In this document: positions 12,101 to 24,117 of the stretch, piece after piece | How the letters are laid out: every line of letters starts with the position of its first letter | How positions within the stretch are numbered: the stretch's first letter is position 1 | Assembly: GCA_021904315.1 (NCBI GenBank) | Contig: CM038918.1 | Coordinates: forward strand, 6,215,349-6,279,348 | DNA: 64,000 bases | Source: Sphagnum magellanicum | Lineage: Eukaryota > Streptophyta > Sphagnopsida > Sphagnales > Sphagnaceae | Direction of reading: 5' to 3' | Notes under the pieces: model-generated | The model's input: the letters and a program-made list of their open reading frames with translations, nothing else | What the model was told of the DNA's origin: nothing | The model's database searches: none | Position numbers and translations under genes: made by a program

Positions 12101-15100
12101 AGGATTGTAATGCATCTTTGGGGTTTTTCATCATTTTATAACTCAATGAAAAGGCTAGTAGAACTTTTCTTCAATTGTAACATTTAGCACTATTGGGATG
12201 TCCAATGTTTTTATTCTTTTGATATTTTATATAATAGTTGATAATTAATTCATCACGTTTTGATCTAATAATTTAAAGGTCAATTGTTTGAAGAATAATA
12301 TATAAATTGAGATCACACAACTTAAAATTTCTGAACACCTTGTTTCCAACTTTAAACCCAACCAAGATATATGCAATTGGATGTTTGAAATGAAATCTAG
12401 AGCCATTTGAAGGAAGGGGGGCGCAAAGAGTCTTCCATCTCCCAACATAGTGCATAAGGAAATGCATTCTTTCCGAATTTAAGTTTAAACCTTTGAACTT
12501 AAACATTTAATTTCTTTTCACATTAAATTAAATGATTTTTACGTTACAAATGCAATCCATTGTTTTAGGCTTATGTTGAATCATTCATTTGTAACAACTT
12601 GGTCAGGGAATTCACCTTTTAAAACTAGGAGTAAATATGAATGAAAAATCTATATCACATTTTGGTGTGTCATCGAAAGGTGATGCTATTAAGTTTTTTA
12701 ATGTTTTTTTTGCATAGATTGAAGTGTTTTTGGAAATTGTTGGATTGGAAGGGAATTTGAATTGAAAATCAACATCATATGTGCAAGATAAAAAAATTCA
12801 AATTCACAAGTAAGTTTATACTCCCTACACATCACATTTGGCGTTTAATGAAGATCAAGGAAGAAGCATGGCTAAGCTTGTTGCCTAGAAATACTTTTAA
12901 AATCACTTTACAAATATTGTAACACATAAATCAACTTGAGTAAAATGATTTTGATTGTTAAAAAATTGCCCCAAGTCCCATTGATTATTGATTAAAAAAC
13001 CTTTAAATGTGTAATTGTGTTGGATTTCCTAGAGGACATTTTGTTGATGGTGAAGTTGGACTATTCATTAAAAGGACCATTTTTGTTGTTGAACTTAATT
13101 TTTATTGGGAGTGCTAACTGATTCCTCCAAAATATGATGTTTTGCAAGTTGTTTTGCGTTTCAAATAACACTTAATTTTTTATTTATGTCATGTTAATTA
13201 AACCCAAGCCAAATTTAACAATGCTTAAAAGTGATAAGATTCTTCATCCTAAATTAAGGAAATAACATCTTCAACAAATCATAAAAAATATTTTAAAAGT
13301 TGAAAAAAAGTTGTGGGGTCAACAAGTCACAAGTTTTGATTACATTTGAGCATGGAAGAGAATGATAACCACAAGATAAAAAGTTTGTATGGGTCGTAGA
13401 TGGTGTTCATTTGATACTAGAAAGGCCTGCATTCGATGTTAATTCACTCAACTCTTGCATGCATCACATTGACCTAATGATGTTCTTTAAAAGTTTTCTT
13501 ATTATTATTCTTAACAATTTGAGAAAGGTCACCATCCTCATGATCCTTTCCAAATTCAACAATTTTCTAAATGAAGATCCAACAACTCTTGTGAAAATAT
13601 TTGTAAAAGTTTTGATAATGAGTTTGGTGACCAACCATAACTACTACCTCATTTGGTTTCCTTACACCCTTGTCAAGTTTGCATATGCTTAGTATAAACT
13701 AATGTTGAAGGATCTTTCAACATTAGGGAATAACTTTATGTTGCATTCCTACACCATTATAGACTAATGATTGATTAACAACAAGATTTATCAACTTTAA
13801 CAAACGGTAGACAAGGTTCTTCAAAAAAAATTAAATGTGTGTTGTTTTATAATCATGTGTATTCGATATGCGAAAAACTTATTGTTCAAAGTATTATTAC
13901 AAATTCAAATTAAGTTTAAAATTAAAATTATTAATTTAAAATAAATTCTTATGGAAATGTGAATAATGTACACACATGGAAATAAAAAATATCTTATTTA
14001 GGGTTGACAAAACAATTATAAATATTGTGCAAGAAATCGAATAGGTCCTCATGTTAATATATATTTTTCAAGTTTTAATATTATGAGAAAAACTTTATTT
14101 GATGATTGTGAATTTGCAATAAGAAAACATATGTTTCAAAACTTTATAAAAACTATGATAAATGATTTTTTATTAATTTCTTGAAATCCAACATCTCCTT
14201 TTGTGAGGTCATAATATATTTTGGATAATCCTTTGCAAATTCCTAACTCCAATTCAAGATTAAATATATTTTGGTGCCAAATCATTTTATTGCAAGTTTG
14301 CAATAAAAATACATTATTATGACAATATGCTAAATTTAACCATTGTATTTTCAGCAATAATTTTGCATTAAAACCATGGAAATAAATCAAACCTTTTTTT
14401 TTTCCTAATTGTAGTTTCGCAAATGGAATTACCTATATTGTGGGACTTGATATAAAATGTTTGTATAAACTCAAATAAATCTCCGCCAATGAATATATTT
14501 GAACCAACATTATAATTCGCCATGCTCAAAACTATTAATTATGTTTTTTATTTGTAAGATATATTTTTAATATCAATAATTTGATTATTTTCACCAAAAT
14601 TTGATTGTTTAGTAATTTACATTTTTACATTAGATGTTTTCAATTTAATTAAATTGATATGTGTATTTTTATGGAGTTGGATTCTATTTACTTGTGGATT
14701 TGTAAATATAAATGGGGATTCAACAAAACCCATTAAATACTAAATAAACCAAACAACATAAAATTTATGAGTCACAAACAAAGGTGATGAAAGAAAAAAA
14801 ATGATGACCTTTAAAACCCAAAACCATATCTTGGAATTGAAATTCATTTAAAAAATTGGTCCAATTTCAATGCAAGTTCATTTTGGAACTAAACTAAAAC
14901 AAATTGGATTTGAAGGTTGATTCCCCACTTTGGTTCCAATCCCCACCACTAACCTTCAATTTTAATTCCAACCTAATTTTAAATAAGTTTTTTCAACATT
15001 GAAATTGGATCAACAATTTTGAACCAATGAATCCAATACCCACCCAATAGTAATGTGAACATGTCCAAAACCCTATTTGTTGAACCTTCTTGTGTGAAGG

Positions 15101-15900
15101 TTACCATTTAAGGTAACACGTAACACCATTGTTGGATGATAGTGTTTCCCCCCAAAGCCAAGGCCTCACAAGAAAATTAAAAAAATCTTTGTTTCTTTTG
15201 GGTGAATTCTTAACACTCATTTCAAAGAACATAACTTTTTAAAATTCTTTTTTAATTATTTGAAATAATCATTATTGTATCCACTATGCAAAAATTAATT
15301 AGAATCAATAAAAAAATCCACTTACCATGTGACAACTACATATTTAAAAATGATTATAACACCATTCATTTCTTTTGTCTTAATGCATAAATTCATATTT
15401 TGAAATAATTTTTGTTATTAATGATGTGTCAAACTATGTCAATATGGATAATCTTTTTTGAAATTTAGCATAAAACTATTTTAAAATGGTCATATGACAT
15501 TGCACATTATTATGAAAGAAAAATGTATAGTTTCAAAAACCTTTAAGTAAATAGAAACTTTTGTTTAGTAATGTAATTTTATTTATTTCTAATAACAAAT
15601 GCTCAATCACACGAAGATATTGAAAGTTTTGTTTTTGAAAAAATTATTTAAAATGGTATACATGTAACGTATAAACATATCAACATAAATGTAATTGTTC
15701 CCAAAAATAAAATAAAATTGTCATTTTGATATTGCATGAAAAATTGTATGCTTCTAATGTTCAATTGTATGTGCAACAAAATCCAATTAGAAGGAGCAAT
15801 CAACTCACCCAATTGACAAAAGGAGATGCATCCTTTGGCAATGAAGGATAGTTGATTGAGTGATTCTTTAGCCTTCATACCCAATTGAATAATGCATGAG
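6130..15900. other. AT-rich intergenic region, no gene recognised
   Basis: Nearly 10 kb of AT-rich sequence in which every frame is broken within about 95 codons. There are weak local duplications, such as a 24-bp unit repeated twice near 7391-7440 (ACTAGCCTCACCATCATTAA) and TGGATGAATTTCATCCAT-like palindromic patches near 8140-8250. No transposase, reverse transcriptase, RNA gene or plausible exon was recognised. It is probably decayed transposon-derived spacer. Confidence 0.65.
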
Positions 15901-16379
15901 TCCAAAATATTCAGTATGGCTTACAATTGTGAGCAATCTCTTTTGTTCATGACCTCGTCGTGATATCTTCACACTCCTTACACCAACTCAAATGAGTTCA
16001 GATGGCTTTCCTTTCCTTTTATACACTCCGTGTCCTTTTATTGCTAGCAATGTTCGTGGGTACACCTGCCACAAGGAAAAGCCCATCAAGTGTCAGAAGG
16101 ATAAGTGGTACCATGAACTGGTGTTGAGCTGCCATCATCCGAGAGAGACTCATTGTATTGTTGCCAAAACCAGTCAGTTGCTTGTTTACTTGTTGAATCC
16201 AGAAGTCTCACCCCAACATTGCAATGCTACTTCAAATAATGGTCACACGTCATTGTCCTTCACTGTAGAAGAGCAGCTCTGACACCCAATTTGGAGTTTG
16301 TTGGATCCCCAGACTTTTCTTCCTTTAGCTTTCAGCTGAATGATGATAGTCAAGCCAACACCTGATAATCTCCGCAACT

Positions 16380-17890
16380 ATGTACCCATTTTTTGGGTCC
16401 TTATGTGACAAATAATATTGCCACTACCAGCTGCTTCACAAGAAAGGAAGATCACATCCCTGCGCACTTGAGGCTTGTGCCACAAGGGCCAGCAGTTTTG
16501 ATAATTGCCTCAAACTAGCTTGGGTCTTTGCTGGTTGCATCATCCTGCAACCACAGTCAGTGGGTGATGTTTTAGCATTTGAGAGCCTCTGATTTGTTAG
16601 AGGTGCATAATTTGTGTTAACAACTGCTGCATACATTTCCAGACAACCATTCAATCCCATATCAGCAGAGAGTTGTCCATTGATCTTGGTTTTGAGCTTG
16701 TGTCAAGATGCAACATTCTATGGCTGTTGGAACGAAGAAATGGATCACCTTCAGGAGGATGCGCACTTCCTTCTAGGCCAAGAAGCATGTATAGATGCAA
16801 ACTATGACATGTTTTGTACAGGCTTTGTCACTCCTCCAGCTGCATGGGCACCACTAACTTTGTGTCACTAGAATTCCATCCATGAAATCACATCTCACAG
16901 ACTCACCACTATGAAGACCAGGTACTTCCTGAAAGGGTAAGGATGTGTCCTACTTTTCTGGTTAAGAAAGTCGTGTGGTTCGTAACATTGAGCACTGATA
17001 TACCAGACATGAGGTACTTCAGTGCTACTTTGTGAGCAATGAGAATGCAATTAGGTCTCACAAAATAGTAGATGATCACCTTGCATCATTTATGGCAGTC
17101 AACTAGCTGCCATCACTCCCCACTGACTTCATCTGCTCCTGAAAGTGTGGGTGCATATAAAGTGCAAAAGAATCTGCTCAAAATTTTCACCAAAAAAATT
17201 TGGATGAAGGGTTCTGTGTCATGGGGTTCTGTCTGATTTTCAGAAGCACTGATTGTTGGCAAGCACTTGAGAGACAATAACATTCGGTTTTAATTGATAG
17301 TTAATATATGCTTCTTCTAGTTGCAAGACAATTAACATACAAAACTGCAGCATTAGAAGCTCACTCCTCTTAACCCTAAAGCCTAACCTTCCCATTCAGA
17401 AACAACAAAGTAGAGATGATGGTATTCTAAAAGTTATGGCAAGACCTACCACCAGTGGACAACAAATTGCACCCTATCTCCTTATTCTCCTCCTGCTGCT
17501 GCACACCAACAGTCCTTCATCATAGTAAGCATTGCATTTCCCAAACCCTACTTCAGTTTGTAACAGTTCTAAACCCTAAACCCTAACCTTCCATTCAGAA
17601 ACAACAAAATAGAGATGATGGTATTCTAAAATTTATGGCAAAGGTGGAGTGCTATATACCCATTTGCAGGTGCAAAAATCTCATCATCAAGTAGATGAAA
17701 TCATGGAAAACATCAAAGTAAATCTGCATCAAACACACTTGAGCACCATAAAGTCAAGACCCACCACCAGTGGACAACAACTTGCACCCTATCTCCTCCT
17801 TCACCTCCTGCTGCTCCTGCACACTATCCTTCTTCATAATAAGCATTTGCATTTCCCAAACCCCACATCAGTTTGTGACAGCTGAAGTAT
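16380..17890 (-). pseudogene. Decayed RUS (DUF647) gene copy
   Basis: This block aligns by eye, in the same order and orientation, with the intact RUS exons at 61589-63840. Recognisable relics are the last exon (about 16560-16440), the VEELL exon (about 16845-16740), a weak FLxP-type exon near 17.0 kb and the EEVWG exon (about 17822-17764). It is broken: the last-exon equivalent reads DDATSKDPS then a TAG at 16517-16515, and the VEELL equivalent reads LEE then a TGA at 16830-16828. Similarity may extend into the 3' flank to about 16258. The family (DUF647, ROOT UV-B SENSITIVE) consists of plant proteins linked to UV-B response, auxin transport and vitamin B6. This copy cannot encode one. Confidence 0.65.
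17370..17888. repeat. Imperfect tandem duplication inside the RUS pseudogene
   Basis: Two direct copies (about 17370-17568 and 17576-17888) share CATTCAGAAACAACAAA, GAGATGATGGTATTCTAAAA, CACCAGTGGACAACAA and the GCATTTCCCAAACCC end. The first copy lacks roughly 110 bp present in the second, from AAGGTGGAGTGC to AAAGTCAAGAC. Each starts next to a telomere-like CCCTAAA stretch. A more diverged third relative lies at about 63640-63900, within the 5' part of the intact RUS segment. Confidence 0.75.
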
Positions 17891-18331
17891 GTGACACACC
17901 GGTTTTCATGAAGGAAGAAAAATGATAGTCATGCATTGCTTCACATTGCTGCTCCCAAACTTCAAAGCACCATAGCTCAACATAAAAAAACGAGTGATAT
18001 CATTTCTGTTGATTTCTCTCTCAACCCAACAGAAGACTCTTCTTCCATGCTTTTCATCTAGGTCTTCTTCTTCGTCTTCTTCTCCTCCTGTCAGTCTAGC
18101 AGCATTCAAAGGGCTTTGTGGGTGTCGTCGAATGGTATGTAGGAAGAAGAGAGGAGCGGTACAAGATCCTCCAAATCTGAAAAGGTGAGCCAAAGTCGCG
18201 CAGCGTCCGCGGACAAAGGTCAATCTGGGTCACATACCGGTAGCCATTTCCTGCGGGACAAGAACAAGAGGGAACAAGAGACAGAAGAGAGATATCTACG
18301 AAGAGCAGAAGAAGAGGAAGAGGACGGGGGC

Positions 18332-21300
18332 ATGGAGGGTCTGAAGAGATTCTGCCTGTGGCAGACGGAATACCCACTCGCTGTTTCTTCTGTCAGAGCA
18401 AGCAGAAAGGCTGTGATGATAGCCAGAAGCAGCAGCGGCGGAGGCGGCAGTGCTCATCTTCCTCCTGCCCATCATTTGTTCTCAAATTGGCAGTTCAGAA
18501 ATGTCCAAGGGATGGTACCGACGAGGAGGGGGCGGCGGTGGCGGGTAAAGAAGAAGGAGGAGAAAGACTTCAGCACTGCAGCAGGCTTAGTGCGGGAGGA
18601 GGAGGACATGGGTGCTTCCCCGCTCATGCTTCTTCCTGATTTTGATTCCACAATGGTGTGCAATCTTTCCTTCTTCCTCCCCCCCACCCAAATCAATACT
18701 TACTGCTTGCAGTCAATTCTGGACATAACAAAATCATGAATTCCCATCATATCAGATGTGCAGCAATGGACCACTCCATTCGTGTCCAAGAGGGGGGAAA
18801 AGTCTCCCACCCAGATTTGCAAGAAATCTATGGCTTGTTGCTCAGTTCTGTTCACAACCGATATGATATGACAGTCAGAATCTGCAACAGTTGGAAGAAT
18901 GTGTTGCATTCATGGGTGTTGCATGTGAATTGCAAGAAGATTTTGTGGTCAGCAGAAAGAAAGGCAAATCAATCCCATTTATGACCAATTACTGAATGAA
19001 TTCCACTCTCAAAATCATGGCAGGTAGAGCTAGCGAGTGAAGATGGTGTGGGAAATGAAGACAAAGAGATCAAGTCATCATTTATGGAATTTTATGAGCA
19101 GGCTACCACCCAAGAAGATCTGGAGCCTCTTGAAGAAAGCCAAGCAAATAGGAGAGATGAAAATTCTTCAGGTGATGAGATGGAGTCTATCTGGGTAGGG
19201 GGAGGAGCCCCACGTATGAGGAGGGGAGCTCCTCAAGCTTTCAGCAAAGGTAAATTTTTTGAGAAAGATGATGACAATTTGGACCTCACAGAGAAGGAGA
19301 AGAGAGGAGTGCCAGCCGTGATGCGCTGTTTTGACAGAGCTAAGATATATGTCAAAGCTGGAGATGGAGGAAATGGTGTAGTGGCATTCAGAAGGGAGAA
19401 ACATGTTCCATTTGGTGGTCCATCAGGTGGTAATGGCGGCAATGGAGGGAATATTTTCATTGAAGCTGATTCTGCAATGAATTCTCTTTTACCATTTCGC
19501 CGAAATGTGCACTTCAGGGCTGGAAGAGGTGATCATGGACAAGGGAAAGGCAGGGCTGGTGCATTGGGCACTGACTGTGTTGTCAAGGTGCCTCCAGGAA
19601 CTGTAATTAGGGAGGCATTGGGTGGACAGGGCTTAATTGGTAATGGAGACATTTTGCTGGAGTTGACTACACCAGGCCAAAGGGAGCTTTTGCTACCTGG
19701 TGGCCGAGGAGGGCGGGGAAATTCCTCCTTCAAGACTGGGCGCAACAAAGCACCGCAGCTTGCAGAGAATGGTGAAGAAGGGGCAGAAATGTCAGGTCCC
19801 AATACCCACGACACTAAATTTCCTTCAACGCAACTGGAACATGATGTTATCTACCTGAACCAGCATAATCACAAATTCATCTATGATGATAACTTGGACA
19901 TAGGGTTTGCTGCATGTTTAGGGTTTAGGGATTAGGTTACTGAATAGCACAATTTCCATTGTGATTTCCTTCTTCCAACTCACATTGTTATTTGTCACCA
20001 GTATTCATCTCTGAAATCCGGTAGCCAGCTCCGGCTGTCAGAGAGCTGTTATATTAACTCCATATTGTGTTATGGTTGCCTTATGTGCCATCTGGACTAA
20101 GATTAGCACTTTCCCCAAGTGTGATGTTGTGATTTATTGTCATCTCTAGTCACAATTTGATGTCCTGGTATTGCAGGTGGGCAGAGTTGGAGCTTAAGCT
20201 TGTGGCTGATGTTGGGATAGTAGGAGTCCCAAATGCTGGCAAAAGTACACTGTTGAGTGCAATCAGTGCAGCACGGCCAGTCATTGCAAACTATCCTTTC
20301 ACAACTCTCCTCCCCAACCTAGGGGTTGTCCCACTGAGTTTTGAGGCATCAATGGTGGTTGCTGACTTGCCAGGGCTTCTTGAGGGTGCACATCAGGGCA
20401 TTGGACTGGGGCACGAATTTCTTCGCCACACTGAGCGCTGCAGTGTCCTTGTGAGTCTTTTCATTTTTTGCTTATAAAATGTTGTGAACCAATAAGCTTT
20501 GGCAGCCTTATTATCAAACTTTTGAAAATTTTTGCAATGCAAATTTGGTGGCTTCACCCTTTGAGAGTAAATTGTATTTTGTGTAAAATAGGTGCATGTA
20601 GTGGATGGTACAAGCATGCAAGCTGTTCAGGAGTATGAAGCAGTGCGGCTAGAGTTAGAACTGTTCAATCCAGCCTTGGCATACAAGCCTTTTGTGGTGG
20701 CGTACAATAAGATGGACATCCCAGAGGCAGCTGAGCAGTGGCTAACTTTTAAAGAGACATTGAAGTCACAAGGGGTGGATGCTTTCAGCATGAGTGCTGC
20801 AACAAAAGAGGGCACAATGGATGTCATTGTTGCTGCTTATCACCTCCTCCAATCACAGAAAAATCTGTCATTTGATGGAGGTCAGGCCTTTTGACACCGG
20901 TCATTTCAATAATGTCACTCTTTATTTCAGTGGCTTTAGTTCAGAGCTGTCAACAACATTGGTTATTGTATGTGCAGATTATGACCACAGATCAGTGAAA
21001 TTTACTCTCTTCTATACTCTCTTCAGTGAGATGTACCACCACACTGTCATTTTACAATTGGCTATTATTGTGTGAGAGCAAATCAAAACCTGCGGCTGTG
21101 GCTGTTATGTGAGTGGTGCAGGATCAGGAGAGGTGGGCTTGGGTGATGGACTGGAAGTAGGGCAGGTGGTGAAGAAGATGCGGGATGCACCCATTGAGCA
21201 ATTTACTGTGACCTGTGATAAGCACACACGGACATGGCAGGTTGATGGGGCTGGATTGCAGCGCTTCACTCAGATGACAAATTGGGAGTGAGTGATTCAT

Positions 21301-22018
21301 AATCAACAGCATATTACTGACATTTTCTCCAACAATTTTGCATTTGTGGATACACAGAACAACTCTAAAGTGTGAATCATTCAAATTCAAAGCTTTGTTC
21401 TCATGTAATTCTACAGGTACTTTGAGGCAGTGCGCAGGTTCCAGCATGTTCTACAGGCAAGCGGTGTGAATCAAGCACTTCGGGAGCAGGGAGTTCGGGA
21501 GGGTGACACAGTAGTTGTTGGCCAGGTACTGTCTACATCCCTGAGGTTTCAAAGCTGATATTATTGTTAACTTTTGTGCTTTGAACTCTGAATTAAGCTT
21601 GTCATGACTAGCGACTTCTTTTCTGCTGAATTTTTGCATTGTGGCAACAAAAATAATTGGATTAAATTAATTTTTTTCCAGTCTAAATTGAAAAAGAAAT
21701 GCCTAAGGGTTGGAAGAATTCACCAACCTTTCAAAACCACAAAATTGAGAAACAAAACCCTGGTCATGATCTTTCAGTAATTGAAAAAGTGGAGATGCCA
21801 TGTTGTGCAACTGAATGCCGTGTGTGTTTGTGGGATCCTGTGAGTAGTTGGGTATACACCAGGTTGTGATACACGAGCTTAAAAAATCTAATATTCCATA
21901 TTGTGATGTGGGTTGTTTGCTTGTTCAGATGGAATTCAACTGGAAGGACTCAGATGATATTGCAAATTTAGGTGATTGGAAACGGGGCCCTAGAGGTTCA
22001 AAAGTGTGGCCCCACTAG
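18332..22018 (+). CDS. OBGC: Obg-family GTPase, plastid type (ObgC)
   Basis: Seven exons fit one frame: 18332-18655, 19024-19790, 20177-20450, 20592-20880, 21122-21287, 21417-21525, 21929-22018. All introns are GT-AG with matching phases, giving 672 residues, close to the family's length in plants. The order is a Ser/Arg-rich N-terminus typical of a plastid transit peptide, an acidic linker, the glycine-rich Obg fold (about 209-365), then the G domain with G1 GVPNAGKS (380-387), G3 DLPG (427-430), G4 NKMD (494-497) and G5 SAA (523-525), and a C-terminal OCT domain (about 560-640). Known family role: GTP-dependent assembly of the large ribosomal subunit, here inferred to be in the chloroplast. 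The start is the first in-frame ATG. Exon 1 is the least certain part because the N-terminus is poorly conserved. Confidence 0.93.
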
Positions 22019-24117
22019 ATTAGTTGGATTTAGCCAAGTTTACTGTTTTGATCATTTGTCAACTGCATCAATCACACCATGTGGAAGGCCACAAATCAGG
22101 CTGGCAGTCTCTCAGGCCTAATGCTCTCAATGCACAGAATATCAACTTTTGCTGAAAGAAATGGATGGTAGGACAAACTTAGAGATATGTTTTCAGAGAG
22201 AGGCTGATGCACTTCTGCATCTCTAGGATCTCATGACAGAGTCCTTCGCACAGGTTGCAGTTGTTTTTAGTGACTAAGTCATTCCCATGATTTGTTTTTC
22301 TCATGTGCAATATTATCATTGTGAAAGGAATTTTAAGGCATCAATGACTTTATTCGAATTTCAATTTTGGCAATGGTCTTTAGCTTACCATTCATTATTG
22401 TTTTGGGTTGTTGTCATCTTGCTTGAAAAGACTTATGGAAAAGACAAACTAACTCTAGCTCCTATCATTTGAAGAGACAATGTTAGCTCTAGCTATATAT
22501 ATAGGGCCATTGATACTTTCATGAAGGGGTTGCTCATAAACTTCCGATAAGGTCACTCATCCCAACAGCATTCCAGTCAGTGGGCTTACCTTGAGAATTC
22601 ATATGGAACTTTGCTAAATTCTATTTCTTGAAAATTTTGATTACTTTCCAATGCCCAAAAATCAGTCTAAATTCAATAGCTTTTGCTCTGTTGGTCCAAA
22701 AATTGCAAACCAACAAACATGCACACACTGCCTCATCAAGGGGCTTTCCAACTATATCAGAGATGGAGCAAGGGTCCCATGCTTACAATATGGTCATATC
22801 CAAACAAACACCTATCTTAATATATTGATACCTTTTGATGCTTCCAAGGTAGACATTACAAAGCCAATATAAGATGTAATTGAAAGATTGACATGCCAAT
22901 ATTTCTTGGATGAGGGGACCAAGTCACAAAAGGCATTTCAGTAGCAAGCATTTCTAAAGAAGAGCAAAGTTTACCAACAAAGCTGGGATAAATGTCTCTT
23001 ACCTTGCTTTCCACCCTTAGGGCTATTATACAGAATCTGTCACCACCAATTTAGCATAACCCCTAGGTACCCACTTTCTAATCACCCCATGATATTTGGT
23101 GTGGTGAACATAGGTAACATCTAACATTTTTAGAAGAATCTCATTTTCAATCCATTTGTGCACATTTGAAAACCCTTCACATTCCTCCTAAAATGGGCCC
23201 ACAACAACATAAATGGGTCCATAATGTGTTGTCATTGTGGACCCATTTGAGGAGGAAAGTGAAGGATTCTCGAACTTAGATCTCACGTAACCCTATTCTC
23301 TCCACAGTTTTAATTCTCTAGTGCAGATGAAAGCAATTTCAATTTCTCAAGCTAGTGGCAGCTGACATCACTGTTTTTCAATACATTACTTGTCCGCAAT
23401 GAGCTTTCAAAGTCTTGAAATATATGGAACAACATGAAACATAACATACCAGACTGCTGTAGAGTGATCATCAAGAATAACTCCACCATTTTGGAACATA
23501 GAGTTGGTGGCAGGGGAATTATGATTTGATCTGCAAAATGTTTATTAGACAGATGGAAATAGTCTGTTCAATTCACAACCATCATGAGTCCTGTACAATT
23601 TTTTTTCCCCTCACACTTCAATTGACTGTAGCATTCACAACAGACATAAAACCTTAACCTACCCATGGCTACTTTGCCCTCTGAAAGAGATATCCTCAAC
23701 ACTGTTTTTTGTCACCACCTTTCAGAAGTTGAGAAATTGGCATTGTTCTTCACTGAAAACAGCAGTCCACTCATCAGCAGAGACAGATCTTGTATCACTC
23801 TCTTTGAATAATGCTTCTACACACATCGCATGAAGTTATTTTGGAGTGTAAAGAGTCAAGAGTATGACGGCATACTGACTGCATGTCATACCATTTCAGT
23901 TCTTGTGCATGCGCCATTCACTTGCTTCATTCCATTCAGACATACCCTAATGTCAGCAATCAGGAGAGTGAGATACCACAGCCACTTACTCACCATTAGC
24001 AAAAAATCATCAGGCACAATGAAGGGGAAAAAATTCTGATTAGGTGGGAAAAGTGCCTACAGTGAGGTGGATGGCAGTGACCCTCAATGATGGTGATGAG
24101 ATAACTTCAGTGGCATG
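22019..24117. other. Spacer between convergent ObgC and ATG18 genes
   Basis: This is the 3' flank of both neighbours, which are transcribed towards each other. ORFs are short and unrecognised. Both 3' UTRs presumably lie here, but no poly(A) site can be placed with confidence. A foldback element sits at about 23101-23307. Confidence 0.7.
23101..23307. repeat. Imperfect inverted repeat (foldback, MITE-like)
   Basis: The inner arms match over about 40 bp: CTTCACATTCCTCCTAAAAT on the left pairs with a right arm around 23228-23268 (CCATTTGAGGAGGAAAGTGA). The outer ends (GTGGTGAACATAGGTAAC on the left, and on the right the complement of GTGGAGAGAATAGGGTTAC) also resemble each other. The left side carries about 40 unpaired bases, possibly an insertion. 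It contains no coding sequence. A foldback or MITE is the best guess; target-site duplications are not clear. Confidence 0.6.

Noticed and set aside
15992-16282. 96-codon plus-strand ORF with several Cys/His residues
   Set aside because: The Cys/His spacing fits no zinc-binding motif I recognise, and it borders the decayed RUS copy's 3' flank, so chance or relic sequence is more likely.
17565-17590. Telomere
   Set aside because: Only two or three CCCTAAA units are present inside a chromosome-internal repeat; a real telomere would be a long array at an end.
17994-18188. Ser-rich ORF as an upstream transit-peptide exon of ObgC
   Set aside because: It has no ATG, ends in a stop before the ObgC start and shows no convincing donor. 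The ATG at 18332 already gives a plausible transit peptide.
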